Shown piece after piece: positions 1-12,423 of a stretch of DNA of 64,000 bases. The stretch is from Cinclus cinclus (lineage: Eukaryota; Chordata; Aves; Passeriformes; Cinclidae). Made by a program: the position numbers and the translations under genes. The stretch lies in the NCBI RefSeq assembly GCF_963662255.1, contig NC_085050.1, positions 22,058,131-22,122,130 of the forward strand. Direction: 5' to 3'. Numbering within the stretch: the stretch's first letter is position 1; each line of letters begins with the position of its first letter. The notes beneath the pieces were generated by a model, which saw only the letters and a list, made by a program, of their open reading frames with translations, was not told the DNA's origin and did not search any database.

Positions 1-1284
1 TTACAATCCTGAACTTCAGACGAGACAATCCTTGAACTGAACTCGTTGAGTAAGCAGAAAGCAGGAAATACTGCCTGTGCCTAAAATGGTACTACTGCTG
101 ATCACTTCTGCAAATTCTGTCCCACCTACCTTGGGACTTTTTCCATTTCAAAGTATGAGCTGCTGAAAGTTTTGAAGAATCTAAATGCGCATCTTGGACT
201 CTCTAATAAAAATTGAAATAGATCATAGCAAATTAGTGCCTTAATACAAGCAGCAATAACTTTTAAAGTTTATTTTTGTTAAATGCCATTTTAACTTTTA
301 AAAAATTGTTAAGTCAAATTTCCCAACAGAATTTATTACATGTAGCTACTCCCTCACTCCTCTTTCTCCTTTAGTCAGAGAAAATAAATATTCCCTTGTA
401 CAACTTAGTTTGGAAAACAGGATTCTCTCAAAGAAGCAGGAAAAACATCACCTCTCTCGATTTTGTTTCTAATCCAATTGCTGAAGTATACATCCCAAGC
501 AGTAACCTCACAGTGACTGTGATCAAAGCTATCAAATTTACATCCTCCTCAGCTCTGAATCTTGACTGAAATTACTATAAACAGGATTTAACAGGTTTTT
601 GCTTAATTCATGGCTCAAATACTATACACTAACAGCTGATAAACCCTTAGTTCATTAACAAAATAACAAACCTCAGAAGTCTTTCAGGAAATACAGCATC
701 CCAATATTATGTCAGGTTGAAGACAACTTATATTCTCAACCAATGCCACAATAAAACTGTCACATGAAGACAGCAGTTTAAGTAATTTATTTGCTCATTA
801 AGTTCCCTTCTGTTTACTCTGAACTACAGATTAGCTTGATTATTATGAGGGTGCAGAACCAGAGAGGAGAAAGACAGCAGCCTCAGATATTCACCTTAAC
901 CTCAAGCATGGCCGGATTTTCAATAATCTGTGATCATGTATCCTATCCCCTCCCTGCACTTAACATCTGGAACCAGAACCAAGTAATTTACCTAGATTTA
1001 TGCAAAATGAAAGGAAGCTAAGTGACAAAGGCAAGATAACTTGATACAGAACAAAATGAATGTATGAATGAGATTAAAACTCTGTTTAGGTATTTGAGGA
1101 CAAACCATAGGGATCTGGCCAAAAATTAACAACTTAGCTTGTTTCCATCTCACATCTCTTTAGTTCTTATTTGAGATCCTCTTCCAGAAATAATGTATTA
1201 AATAATTTAGGGGCATTCCTCAGATTAACTTTTTCATAAAATCCTCAAGAAAAAAAATTCCATGCAAATGTTCTTAATTTCAAT
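1..1284. other. Non-coding, left flank
   Basis: AT-rich sequence downstream of RELL1. I see no supported gene, exon or recognisable repeat before the ERVL LTR; the short open frame at 791-1021 is not credible. Confidence 0.6.
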
Positions 1285-1847
1285 TGTCCTCATTTCAGCT
1301 GAGATAGAGTTAATTTCTTCTCAGTAGCTGTTATAGTGCTGTGTTTTGGATTCAGAGTAAGAATGGCATTGACAACACATTGACATTTCGGAGTTTTGGG
1401 AAGTTGTGTTTATCCTAAGTCATGGACTTTTTTCTTGTCTCCTGCTCTGCCAGTTGGGAGATGCACAAAATAAACTGGGATGGAGCAAAGCTGGGACAGG
1501 TGGCCTGAACTGATTAACAGGAGATTCCACACTACAGGATACCATGCTCACTGGAGAGACATTTGGGGTGATGGTGTTGGTCTTCCCAAGTCACTGTTAC
1601 ACATGATGGGTCCCTGCCCTCCTGGGGATGGTTGAACACCTGCCTGCCCATGGGCAGCAGTGAATCATTCCCTGTTTTCCTTTGCTTGTATACATGTCTT
1701 TCCCTACTAAACTGTCTTTATCTGTCTTCATCTCAACCCACGAGTTTTCCAGTGTTTACCCTTGCAATTCTTTCCCAAATTCCACTGGTGCAAGAGTGAG
1801 CAAGTGGGTGCCTGGGTCTTCCTGCTGGCTGAGGTTGAACCATGACG
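1285..1847 (+). mobile_element. Solo ERVL-type LTR with target duplication
   Basis: A 563-bp element begins TGTCCTCATTTCAGCTGAGA and ends in the block TTGAACCATGACG, with CTCAACCCACGAGTTTTCC in its 3' part. These are landmarks that I recognise from a common avian, especially songbird, ERVL LTR. It is flanked by TCAAT (1280-1284) and TCAAC (1848-1852), a 4/5 match of the 5-bp target duplication expected for ERVL. The last base is G instead of the usual A. No internal retroviral genes are next to it, so it is a solo LTR left by recombination. Confidence 0.8.
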
Positions 1848-1852
1848 TCAAC

Positions 1853-4242
1853 ACAAGATGCACTACAGAGAGATTTTGCTGTGGCCAGAAGTCGTACAAA
1901 TTTCTCTGGAATCAGTCTCCAGAAGAGATGGAATATTACAGATTTTTAATGCCATAGTTTCGGTTTGGTAGGTAAATGTGGCACAGGAGTTTATCTAACA
2001 AGTATACATCATACTTTGCCAGAATAGTGCTGGTCTGATTTTGGTTACCTTTTACTCATTAATCTGCTGTTTACGTAGACTTACATAAAAAACTCATCCA
2101 ATTAGCATCTACCAAAAAACCACCATAATAGAGATACAGCATTAATTAAAATCAAGACAAATTATCAAAAGCCTTACAAAAGAAAACACATACTCCACCC
2201 TGACTGGGAATTGCTTTTCCAGATTCATGCATGAGTGTTAATCACCAGGCAATGCACGCTGCCATTGTTTTGACGTACGACACAGAGATCCTGTTCTTCC
2301 TCATTGCTTTGATTAAAAATTTGGCTCAGAGAGAAGTTTACATTGTTCCTTTCAATAACTGCAGCAGCTACTTCCAGGCCACTGCGGGACAGGAGAGGGG
2401 CTGAGTTGCTGGGTCCTGATAATCACAGCTCTGCTCCAGCCCCATGAGGAACCTCAGATCTCCCATTAAATTGGGACTTTTTCAAATTTTTTTGTTTAAT
2501 TCTTTTTTTTTACACTGACCCACTCCGATCTTTTTGAATTATCAATAAAAGCTTCATAGCTCCCTCTGCTGCCAGCAAGTATGAAATTCAGTTAACTCTA
2601 CACAAAATATGATTGCACCTGACAGAAAATATTGCATTCCTGTCTCTCTATGCATTTGTGTGTAGAGTCCTGTGAAAATAAGATTTGAGAAATATTATGG
2701 ATATTTTATTTTAAGGCTCTCCTAAGATTTCTAATTTATTGGATAATTATTCTTACTGTAAATCAATATCAAAGACCAGTAAATACTACTTCAATACAGT
2801 AATTTCAAAATACTATCTTAGTCAATACGAAAATCAAACCATATTATCACCTGAGTATTTAGCTAGATATCTAATGACACCCGTGAAACAAAAATCAATT
2901 TTTCAGAACAGAGACAAGAGCTCATCTCAAACTGCTTCCTTCCCATCACTGTTTTTCAGTCCATCTTCCCAAGACCTCTGCACTCCCATTGCTGCCTCTT
3001 CTCTGCCTTCCCCAGCAGTGCCTCTCCAAACCTGCCCCTCTGCATCAGGTACCAACTAGGTTTGTAAGTTGTCTTGCTGTTGCTGCTCTGGTCCATGCTG
3101 ACAGCTATGAGAAGTGTAATTTGTACAATGCTCTCTATTCCCCAGGACCATTTCAAGACCACCACAATTGTGACATACCAGTACAAGTGCCTCCCGCCAG
3201 CCTCTGCTGCCCTTCTAACAACTCTGCAGCCCAGAAGAGACAGGACTGGGATGACTGACTGAAAATAGACAAGGGAAGGGGGCATCAGAGGATTTACACA
3301 TACAGAACTGAAGGGTTACACTGGTAGAAAAATGTATTTGCTATGCATCCTCCTTTGTGTTGTAGCTGCAGCTACACTCAATGCCATTGCACCCCTACAG
3401 CACTAGAGGCTGCCCAGATATAATTTAAGAGGTGTTTCAGTTACAACAGGTGTACTTAGCTAAAGACTGACAGAGACCCACACAGGCCTGACCTACACAA
3501 ACAGATTGCCAAGCACCACCTATGTGACTAGCACTGCACTAAGTCCATGCCGTAGGGGACATGGCTTCACTTATTTAAACTTAATAGCAAAATACACTAC
3601 CAATCCATTTTTTTCCTCCAGGTAATTTGGGAGCCACAGATAATTTGGAGGCTGCTTACTGTAACAGTGCAGAGCTTTCAGATCTTGCCACTCATGCCTG
3701 TTTGAAGACTTCTGCCACCTTCTTCCTTCCAGCACTACAAGCCTGGCATCTCTCCTTTTTTTTTCTGAAAATTAGAGGAACAGACTACCTTCCCAAACTG
3801 TTCAGCTTCCTTTTCCTTATCCTGCTCCAGCCCTACACAACCTTTTATTAGTTTTGCCTCAGCAGATGACCTTAAGGAAGGAAGCTCCAAGGCTGATGCC
3901 TTCCAGCCCTGCACAATGGTAGCTCCAGAATCAGCCAGCCTCCTCAGAGAGGCAAAAGGGAGCATCCAGGAGAAGAGATGACATCAAATAGTGGCTTCAA
4001 CAAAAAGACCAGCAGCACCTTAGTGCAGGTCCCCTACCACTGGAAAAAAAATTAAAATTAAAAAAGTAATTAACAAGAAATGGAAATTTCAGATGCCAGT
4101 TCTTTGAGCCTAACCTCCCTCAAACAAAATCCCAAAATACAGGATTTCATAAAACAGAGGAAAAAAAAATCTAAATCCATCTTCATTTGTCTAATTCTTA
4201 CATGCTGTTCATTAATATTAGATAGCCAAGATTTACTTGTTT
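1853..4242. other. Non-coding, LTR to polypurine repeat
   Basis: No supported gene. Overlapping short frames at 2739-3285 on both strands have no splice, start or family support. The stretch 2200-2460 is less AT-rich than its surroundings and is discussed as a possible conserved element. Confidence 0.55.
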
Positions 4243-4488
<246 letters not shown>

Positions 4489-7400
4489 GCCTAAATTAAT
4501 AGATACAAACTGATTCACACTTCAAATTACAGGTCACATGTGGGAGGTCCTCAACAATTACTAAACAGCCAGGAAACTTAAATCCTTAGGAGAGACAGTC
4601 TCACACTCCAACCCAGAAGGCACTTTCAGCATTGTCAAGAAAGAACAGACCATAGAACAGACCTCTTCTCTTCCAGACAGGGCTAATCTCATAAAAGGAT
4701 CTTTTTAACCCACGATTTTGTATTAGTATGCAGTAAAGCACAAGCTCAATTCATTTGCAGGGGTTGAACCAAAAAGAAAACAACCAGACAACTCCCTTTT
4801 CTCCTGTAATTTCTTATCATGTTTTTAGTGCCTATTTCCCTCTTTGGTGTCTCCCAGTTCGGCTCAGCCACGCAGCCCCATAACTCCAGCACCCTCAAAA
4901 GAGCTCCCCACTCCAAGCTGTACCCACACCCTCTGCAGGAATACTGGGGTCTGGGGTCATTTCTACAGATAGTGCATATAGTTGCAGATAGCTGCAACAT
5001 CTGCAGACTTAAGTACACAGGAAAACACTTGTGCTTCAGCATTCCCTCAGAATGAGACCAGCTGGCTGAAATAACACTTACACCAAGTGACACAAAACAC
5101 ACGTGGAAGTACAGGGATCATATAAGGTACCAATTTTGTCAAAGTTTCTGTACATGAGAACAACTGGGATATAATTCAGAAAGAAAATGGCAATGAGAAA
5201 CCAGATATAGTATGGCATGCTTTCAAATGAGAATTTTTTATAAAGAGACTCTGAAGCAAAAGAAATGCTTTAATGCTTACCATGTTTCAGAAATACATAG
5301 CACATGGGCTCTGTGTTCTTTACTAGCAAAATCAGATTTTATTAAATAGAGAAGTAGCCCCCTGGGCTGTTTTGCTACAGCAGCATAAGCCAAGATCCTG
5401 AATTTCAGAATAATGCTTTACTAAAAATGAAGTGCCTGCACTGGGGAGAAGTAACACAAGAATTAATCCATGTGAAAAAACCAAAACCCATTTTAAAAAA
5501 ATTCCTTGTGTTTCTTTTGAGGACTTGTCTATGTCAGTCCAGTTATAAAGGAATACCTCAAATTTTAGTACAGCAACCCTCTTGTATTTCAACATATGCA
5601 CGTATTATCTAGTAAAAACTGTGTACTACACATACTGCACTGAATTTTTATGTACATGAAAAAAGGAACAAAAAAAAGAAAACCCTGAAAATGTGACTCA
5701 CATAGTGTGTTCAATTTCCAGAAGCTTCAGCAGCAGCAGCAGTGTCTCAATTCTGTCTGAAGATTAAGGCCTGGATGGACTTTTAAACATTTTTCTTTTT
5801 TTAACATTCTGAATAGAAACCACAGCTGTATATCAACCTCTGAAATTCAAATAGAGAGCTCAAAACAGACCCTCCGTGATGCTGCTAGGAACACTAAGAA
5901 AAGAACCCAAACCTGTAAACAGGATGGTACCCTGATAATCCCATCTTAGCTAACCACAGTTTGCTTCAATGCTCCTTCACACTATTCATACAGCAAAATC
6001 CATTTTAATACCCTTTACTGATCATAGTCATCTGTGAGGACATAATGGAACAAATTAAGCATTGTAGTATCACAGACACACACAGGCTGAGAGGAAACAA
6101 CTTCAAAGAGCTTCCTGTCAGTTGTGATTTTTCATTCCCTACATTATGAAAACATTAAGAATAATGTTGAGTGTTCTTTAAAAGCTCTGTATGAAATACA
6201 ATAAAAAGTTAAAAGTCTTGATATTTTTAATCTAAGATACCAGGTTGGGTTAAAGCACAGATTTCTGTGCTTTAAATATTTTCCATTTAAATATGAAACT
6301 AAAGTAATATTTGCAATTGACCTTTCTGAAGAAAGTAAAACTGCTCTGAAGTACAAAGTACTATAGCCTAACCTTCTCACTACCTCCATTAAACAAAAAC
6401 TTAAGAGGCAAAAAGATTGCATTTTACATTTAGATGGCGCAAAATTAAATTTCACTAAATGGGTGAAGGCTTAAGGAAGTCAGAAGCAAGCTTAAGAATC
6501 AAGATTTTTTATTTACTGCTTGGTAGTATCAAAGTTGCATATAAACTATTTTGTTAAAAATACATTTGATAAGCAAATTTAAGAAAAGCAGACTAATATG
6601 GCAATATCCACACCCCTACAAAATAGCAGTGTAGTGTTAAAGGCAATAAAACAGGCAGTTTCTAAATCCTCTCTTACTTAGGTAGCAATGCATCAATTCA
6701 ATTCTTGCACGTATCAGGTCTTATAATACCTTACATATTTACTTTATACAGGTAAACAATGTTTTACATATGCAACATCTTTCCATCCTTTTTATTCCAT
6801 ATATTTTCAATTCAATCAAAATAGAAACTACTTTTAAAATAAGTAAAAAAAATACATATTACTGTTTAAGCTTTCTTCCATTCTTCTGCCATTTATTCGC
6901 AGTACTAACCCATCATGTATCATAATACAGTATCAAGACAAACTGCCCTTTTTTAATAAAATGTGTTGGAGACAGTCTGTGACTATATCTTCTTTCTGAA
7001 AATCATTTGACAACTGCTGTTTTCCCAATGCTCCCTTTTTCCAGTAACATTTTAAACTCCTAGCTATCAAATCTCTTGGAAACTGAATTCTTGCTACTAC
7101 AACCAGTACTAATTAAACCTTCTAGAAATATTCTTCACACAAATAATCATTTGAAGCTTAATGTATGCCTGCAAGATGAGGTTGATGTTTATGTTGTACT
7201 TAAATATTGAAGATATTTCACAAGCTGATTTTAAATTTATGGGAGCGAGGAGCAGTGCTAAACACTGAAGTTAGTCCCAGCCAAACTGTTATTTTGGGTT
7301 CTCAAGGACAGACAATTATCTCTAAAAATATCCCTCTTAAAAAGAACAATAAAACATTTATTATTCTCAAAGATTGGGCGGGTAGTGGTGGGTTTTTATG

Positions 7401-10387
7401 GCAAATATAACATCACTGAAAAGCACATATTGATAGGACCAGTCAGTATCTTGTGGATATACACAGATGGAAGACCATCAGCAGCACATACTTGCAGCAA
7501 GAGTGAAAAAACATGACGTTTCTTGACAAGACATGGGAGTAATTAATATACAAGCAAGAAGAATAATTTTGTACACACTGATTGTTAACACGTCAATTGA
7601 TGAAGAAACACAATTCTCAGATATGAAGGTGAAACAGAATTTAGAGCACTCGTATTAAAAAGACTGAAGGTGTAATTTTAAAATAAATCCATTTCAAAAA
7701 CATACACTGAGTTCATAAAGATTAAGTTATAGTTCTCAGAATGCAGTGCAATCTCTAAAATGCATTAGAGTTTATATTCTTAGGCACTCTGAACAAATTA
7801 TATGATTTTCTATTACACAGAAAAGTCTGCTGAAGTATTACAGAGATTTCCCTCCCCAAAACAAGTAACAGGACAAAGCCAAGATCATAAGTAGATAGAG
7901 AGAATGAACATCACAATACCATGGTAATTTTAGCATTAAGACACACTTAAAATATGAAAGGAGTGACACTGGGTTAAGATTTTGGTGCCAATGAATACAA
8001 CTACCCTCAGTCCAATAAAGCCACTCTGAAGCACTTTAGTCTACATTCCATAAATTTTTTAATGCCCAATACTCCATATCCTTATCTAAGGGTTGAAATA
8101 TGCTGCCTTAGCTTAATAAGGAACCTGTGGGTAAGAACAAAAAAAAAAAAAACAAAAAAAACCAAAAGCAAAACTATTAGGCACTCATCAAATATGAGTG
8201 ATCAGTTACAAGAAAACAGGAGAACACAAGAGGTCATCCAACTGCATAGGAAAAGATGCTGCTCTTCAGCCTATGCTAAGTATTAAGGGAGAGGTACAAG
8301 TCTGGAGAACAACAATTTAATTTAACAACTGTATATATCTGAACCAGTCTCTACTGTGAGGTACCCTGCATAGAGTTTGAGGGCTTATGTACTAAAGGCA
8401 CACATGCAGATTTGGCTGATAAAATTACTTCCTTGTATGTTTTACTAGGCTAGAAGCAGTTAGATTAGAAGAATATTTTCATCTTTCAAAGGCTGGCTTT
8501 TATCTTCAGCAAACACCTGTCAATTCTGGAGTGGGCAGAACAGGAGAAGAAAAATCCAGATGGACCACTGGGGTGAATGCAATTTATCAATGAGGTAATT
8601 GTATCACTCTTAATATTGAGATCATAAATGATAAGTACAAAAAAAGTTTAAGACTTGATAAAGCCTTTACCTTTCCTGTCCAAAAACCTGTACATATGTT
8701 TTCTTTCCAAGATGAAGCCATTCATTATGATGTCCACACAGCTCAACAGTATTTAAGTGTCTAAATCTCACTATTTTACTGGTCAAAAACCATTAAGTGT
8801 TTAACCTTGCAGGAATGACATCACAGAACCTGTAAAATGCTACACTGCCATAAATACATTTCCTTAAATAGTATGCATCCCTCGGGAGTTTTCAGTTTTC
8901 TCCTAAGTGCTCGCAGACAATCTTCTCAAAGTTCCACCTGTAAGAGAAGATAACAATCCTAAAATAAACCTAAGTAGCAAAATTAGTTTTAGGATGGATA
9001 CACCAATTAAAAAGTTAGCAGGTGCTCTGAAATGCAAGAAAAAAAAAAGCCACAATTGCATGAAGCAGTTGCCATGCATTCGAAGTTTAGCATGTGAAAT
9101 CATAAAGAGAACTAAAAATTGAGCTAGTACTCTTGAAATGCAAACATGTGGACAAACTGACAAATGCCACCACAGTGTGAAACACTACGAATGGAAGATG
9201 TTACATTGCTTCAGTGTACCAGTACCAGCTTCCGTTTATCCAGTAGCTTAAAATGGATGTACATGAGTTCAACTTCAAGTTTTGATTTCAATTATCAGCT
9301 TTGTATCTACTACTCTTTTTTATGTGCCATTAAGCATATTTGAAATAAAATTAACTGAAGAAATGGAGCCTGCCGAGAACATGGACCTTGAAGACATAGA
9401 GAAGACATGCTACAACTTCCAATGATGCAGCCAGCAAGATACTAGATAAGCTGAAACACTGTAGAGGTTGCTTCAGAACAAGTCAGTTTAGGGGGAAAAA
9501 AACCCTGGACTTGAGAGTAGCGGGGAATACAAGCAATCAGCAATGTTACTTCATTCAGGTACTGTCCAGCTCAGGAATTCCACCTCATACAGGAGCTCTC
9601 AGTAACAGTGGTTAAAGCCAGCCACAAGGCACAAATCTACTGCCTCTGAATGACAGAAAAGCCTTTTCTGAAAGCAGTTAAACACACATTTATATCTGCC
9701 TTCTTCCTCTGCACCTGAAGATCTGAGTCAAATTCCCCCAAACTATAAGCATTAATCAGAAGTGTATTGACTAGAGGCACAAAAGTCTTAAATGTTGTTT
9801 ATCTATTCAGTTTCAGTAAACTGGGCTACAATAATTTATTAGAAGTCTGAAATGAGTAGGTGAAGTAAAGGTCTAACTACTACCTGTTCACACATGAACA
9901 TCTTCTCATGACAGCAGACAAAGATTGATCTAGAACCATGCTAGGGAACAGTATCATACCCTTTTTCAAGCAAGACCTGTTTACTTTTTTTAGTGCAAAT
10001 CAAACAGACCTGGCTAGTTTCCCAGACAATTTACAAAATAGCTCTGTTGGACTAGAGAGACCATTAAAATATTCTGCTGAGCTATTTCTCTGCTATTAGA
10101 ACATTTGTTTTCAGAAGGGCCAAAACTTTAATCCTAAGGGAGGCTCTACAATAAAAAGCCATCATAGATGGACAATTTTTTTATAGCTTTACTATCATAT
10201 CTCCCTAGAGAACAGCTTATTTTTAAATTCAAGTAGTAATGGTTTAAATTTATGGAATTTTAGGTAATTACAGGGAACAGCTTTCCTATTTAGGAGAGGA
10301 AAGAACAAATTAGAGAGAAAACTGGACTACAAAACATGTTGAGTGATTTCAAAATGATGGGTTTTTTTTAATCAAAGTGCAGTGGAA
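4489..10387. other. Non-coding, RELL1 downstream region
   Basis: About 5.9 kb of AT-rich DNA with scattered AATAAA-like hexamers on both strands. No supported exon, RNA gene or recognised interspersed repeat. A long RELL1 3' UTR form could extend into its right part. Confidence 0.5.
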
Positions 10388-12242
10388 TTTATTTTCATAT
10401 ATGCTCTATTATTTCTATTTCTAGGCTTACAGAGAAGATAACTAGCTTTCCTTAAGTAGAAAAAAAAAACGTATTATGAACAATCTGATGAGATTTCTGT
10501 ATCTCCCACTAGAGATACAGAAAAGAAATAAAAATAGTCACAGAACTAACAAAACAATTAGCTGGGCATGAAAATGCCAGTTTAGTGAAGGAAGATGTTA
10601 TCTCCTATTGCATTTAGCTAATATTGATTTTTAAAAAGGGAAGAAATAGAAACCACACCAACATAAAAAAAACTTGAGCACAAGGACATTATTCTGAATC
10701 AGAAAATAAGAGCACCGTTTGCCTTTCACTGACTCGCAGACTTCAGTGCAACAGTGAAACAGCAGCCACTAGGCACCTGTGATTTGCCAAAATGTGCTAC
10801 AGATCAAAAAATGAAACAGTGGCATAGACAAACATTTGTCCAGTCTGGCCTTACAGATGTCCAACAATAAAGATGCTTATTCCAATTTCTTAATTTTTGA
10901 AACCTGAGCTCCAACTCCTTGCAATTTAGCCTATCAGTGTCTTCTTATTTACTGAGGGGAAAAAAAAAAATCAAGCTACTTCATTACCCTCCATAACTTT
11001 TTCATTATTTGGAAGCATACCACATCTCCAAGTCTTGGAGTTTTTTTGAAAAAAACTTGGGTATAATTTAGTGATGAGGCATAGAGGCCAGACAAGTACA
11101 CTCTGCTTAGTTCAACAGTCAAACCTGTGCTGCCAGTAAGGGTTGAGAGGAAGCATCCCACTGCATACCAGCTCTCTACTTGAATCTCAAGACACTCAAG
11201 GGCATTTGAGTCTTGCTGCTTTTCTAAACAGACCAAATTTCCTCTTGTGCACTTCCCCCTTCCATTTCAAGTTACCAATAGTTTGACACAACATAATTTT
11301 ATCCTCACTCTCAGCATACAGAGAGTTTGGCACCGTGAACTTTGCTCACTTTCTTCAAGTCCAGTACCTTTACTATGTCACCCCAGAACCTTTCTTCCTC
11401 AAGGATCAATTCTGCATATTGAATCACATTTTTGTAAAATGACCTTTCCCCTTCATATTATCCATCAACATGTCATCAAACAGAGACAAACCATATTAAC
11501 TTCCAGGGTTTTTTTCCCCCCAATACTTTAAACTGTTTAAAAAAAAAAACAAAAACAAAAAAACACTGAGGATTGCACTTCAAAAACATGCTGGGCATGT
11601 CTTTCACATGCTTAATGGAGTAACTCAAGCAATTCACTGAAATTTAATGACTCACAAGAAAACCCCAACCTTAGTTAGATCTTAGTTAGATCCCTGTGAG
11701 ATCAGCAGTTTCATGTGACTCCACTGCTATTAGTCAAAGTTCCACAGATCTATCAGAGAAGTATCTAGTAAGCAATCATCTCATACAAGCATGCAGTAAA
11801 AAGCAGCAAGCATAAGGAAAACACCTGTAGTTATTGAATAACTGTAGTTATTCCAGTGATACAACTGTCAGTAGCACTTGTTTGTTCTGAATAATAAGCA
11901 CACTGCCATTAAATCTGAGCCATTGTTTAATGTCAGAAAATTAATAGGCAGACATTTCATCTCTTGGACTAGAGATGCCACGAACACAAAAGTTATTTCA
12001 ACACCTACTCCAATTATAAACAATTAGGTAAGAATTTGGTGCATAAAATAGCCTTTCCTAATTTATCATTAACTGAGTGTCCACATGCAATTTTTGCAGA
12101 CTTGTGTAGAGAATTTTGAAATTGAAAGATGAGTTTTCACACACAACTGATGCATTTTCAAATGTACTGATTACCTTCCCATATTTCACAACACAACACT
12201 TTCAGTATGAGTTCCAAACGTTCAAATGTTTGATACCTGAAT
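10388..12242 (-). other. RELL1: Probable RELL1 3' UTR
   Basis: Sequence directly downstream of the RELL1 stop, AT-rich and without a plausible coding exon on either strand. The first AATAAA that I found on the minus strand below the stop is at 10393-10388, which is why the boundary is set there. It is an inference: an ATTAAA-type signal closer to the stop or a distal site further left would change it. A 12-bp perfect inverted repeat sits 100 bases before this signal (10494-10523). Confidence 0.4.
10494..10523. repeat. Perfect 12-bp inverted repeat
   Basis: TTTCTGTATCTC and GAGATACAGAAA are exact reverse complements separated by six bases. It lies in the probable RELL1 3' UTR about 100 bases before the AATAAA used to set its end, so the transcript could form a short stem-loop there. 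Confidence 0.9.
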
Positions 12243-12423
12243 TTACTCTGAGCTTCTTCTCTCTTGCATGTCCTGTTTCACAGGTGTGGCAGGTGCTTCA
12301 CTCACATCCTGTTTTGCAGGTGTGGCAGGCATCTCACCATTGACACTCTCCACGCCAGTAACGGACATCAAGCTTTTCCGTTCTTTGGAGTTTGATTTGT
12401 GATCCACTTTTGTGACTCGAAAT
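12243..12423 (-). CDS. RELL1: RELL1 exon 6: RFRV motif, C-terminal tail and stop
   Basis: The last coding exon follows the acceptor GCTCACCTCAG and ends at TAA (12245-12243). With the split Arg from exon 5 it begins RFRVTKVDHKSNSKERKSLM; RFRV is the RFx(V/I) type docking motif by which RELT-family proteins bind SPAK/OSR1. SVTGVESVNGE follows, then two copies of a 12-residue unit beginning PATP(A/V)KQD, then MQERRSSE. Human RELL1, from memory, has one ATPVK segment here, so the second copy looks like a bird-side or lineage duplication. Confidence 0.95.
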
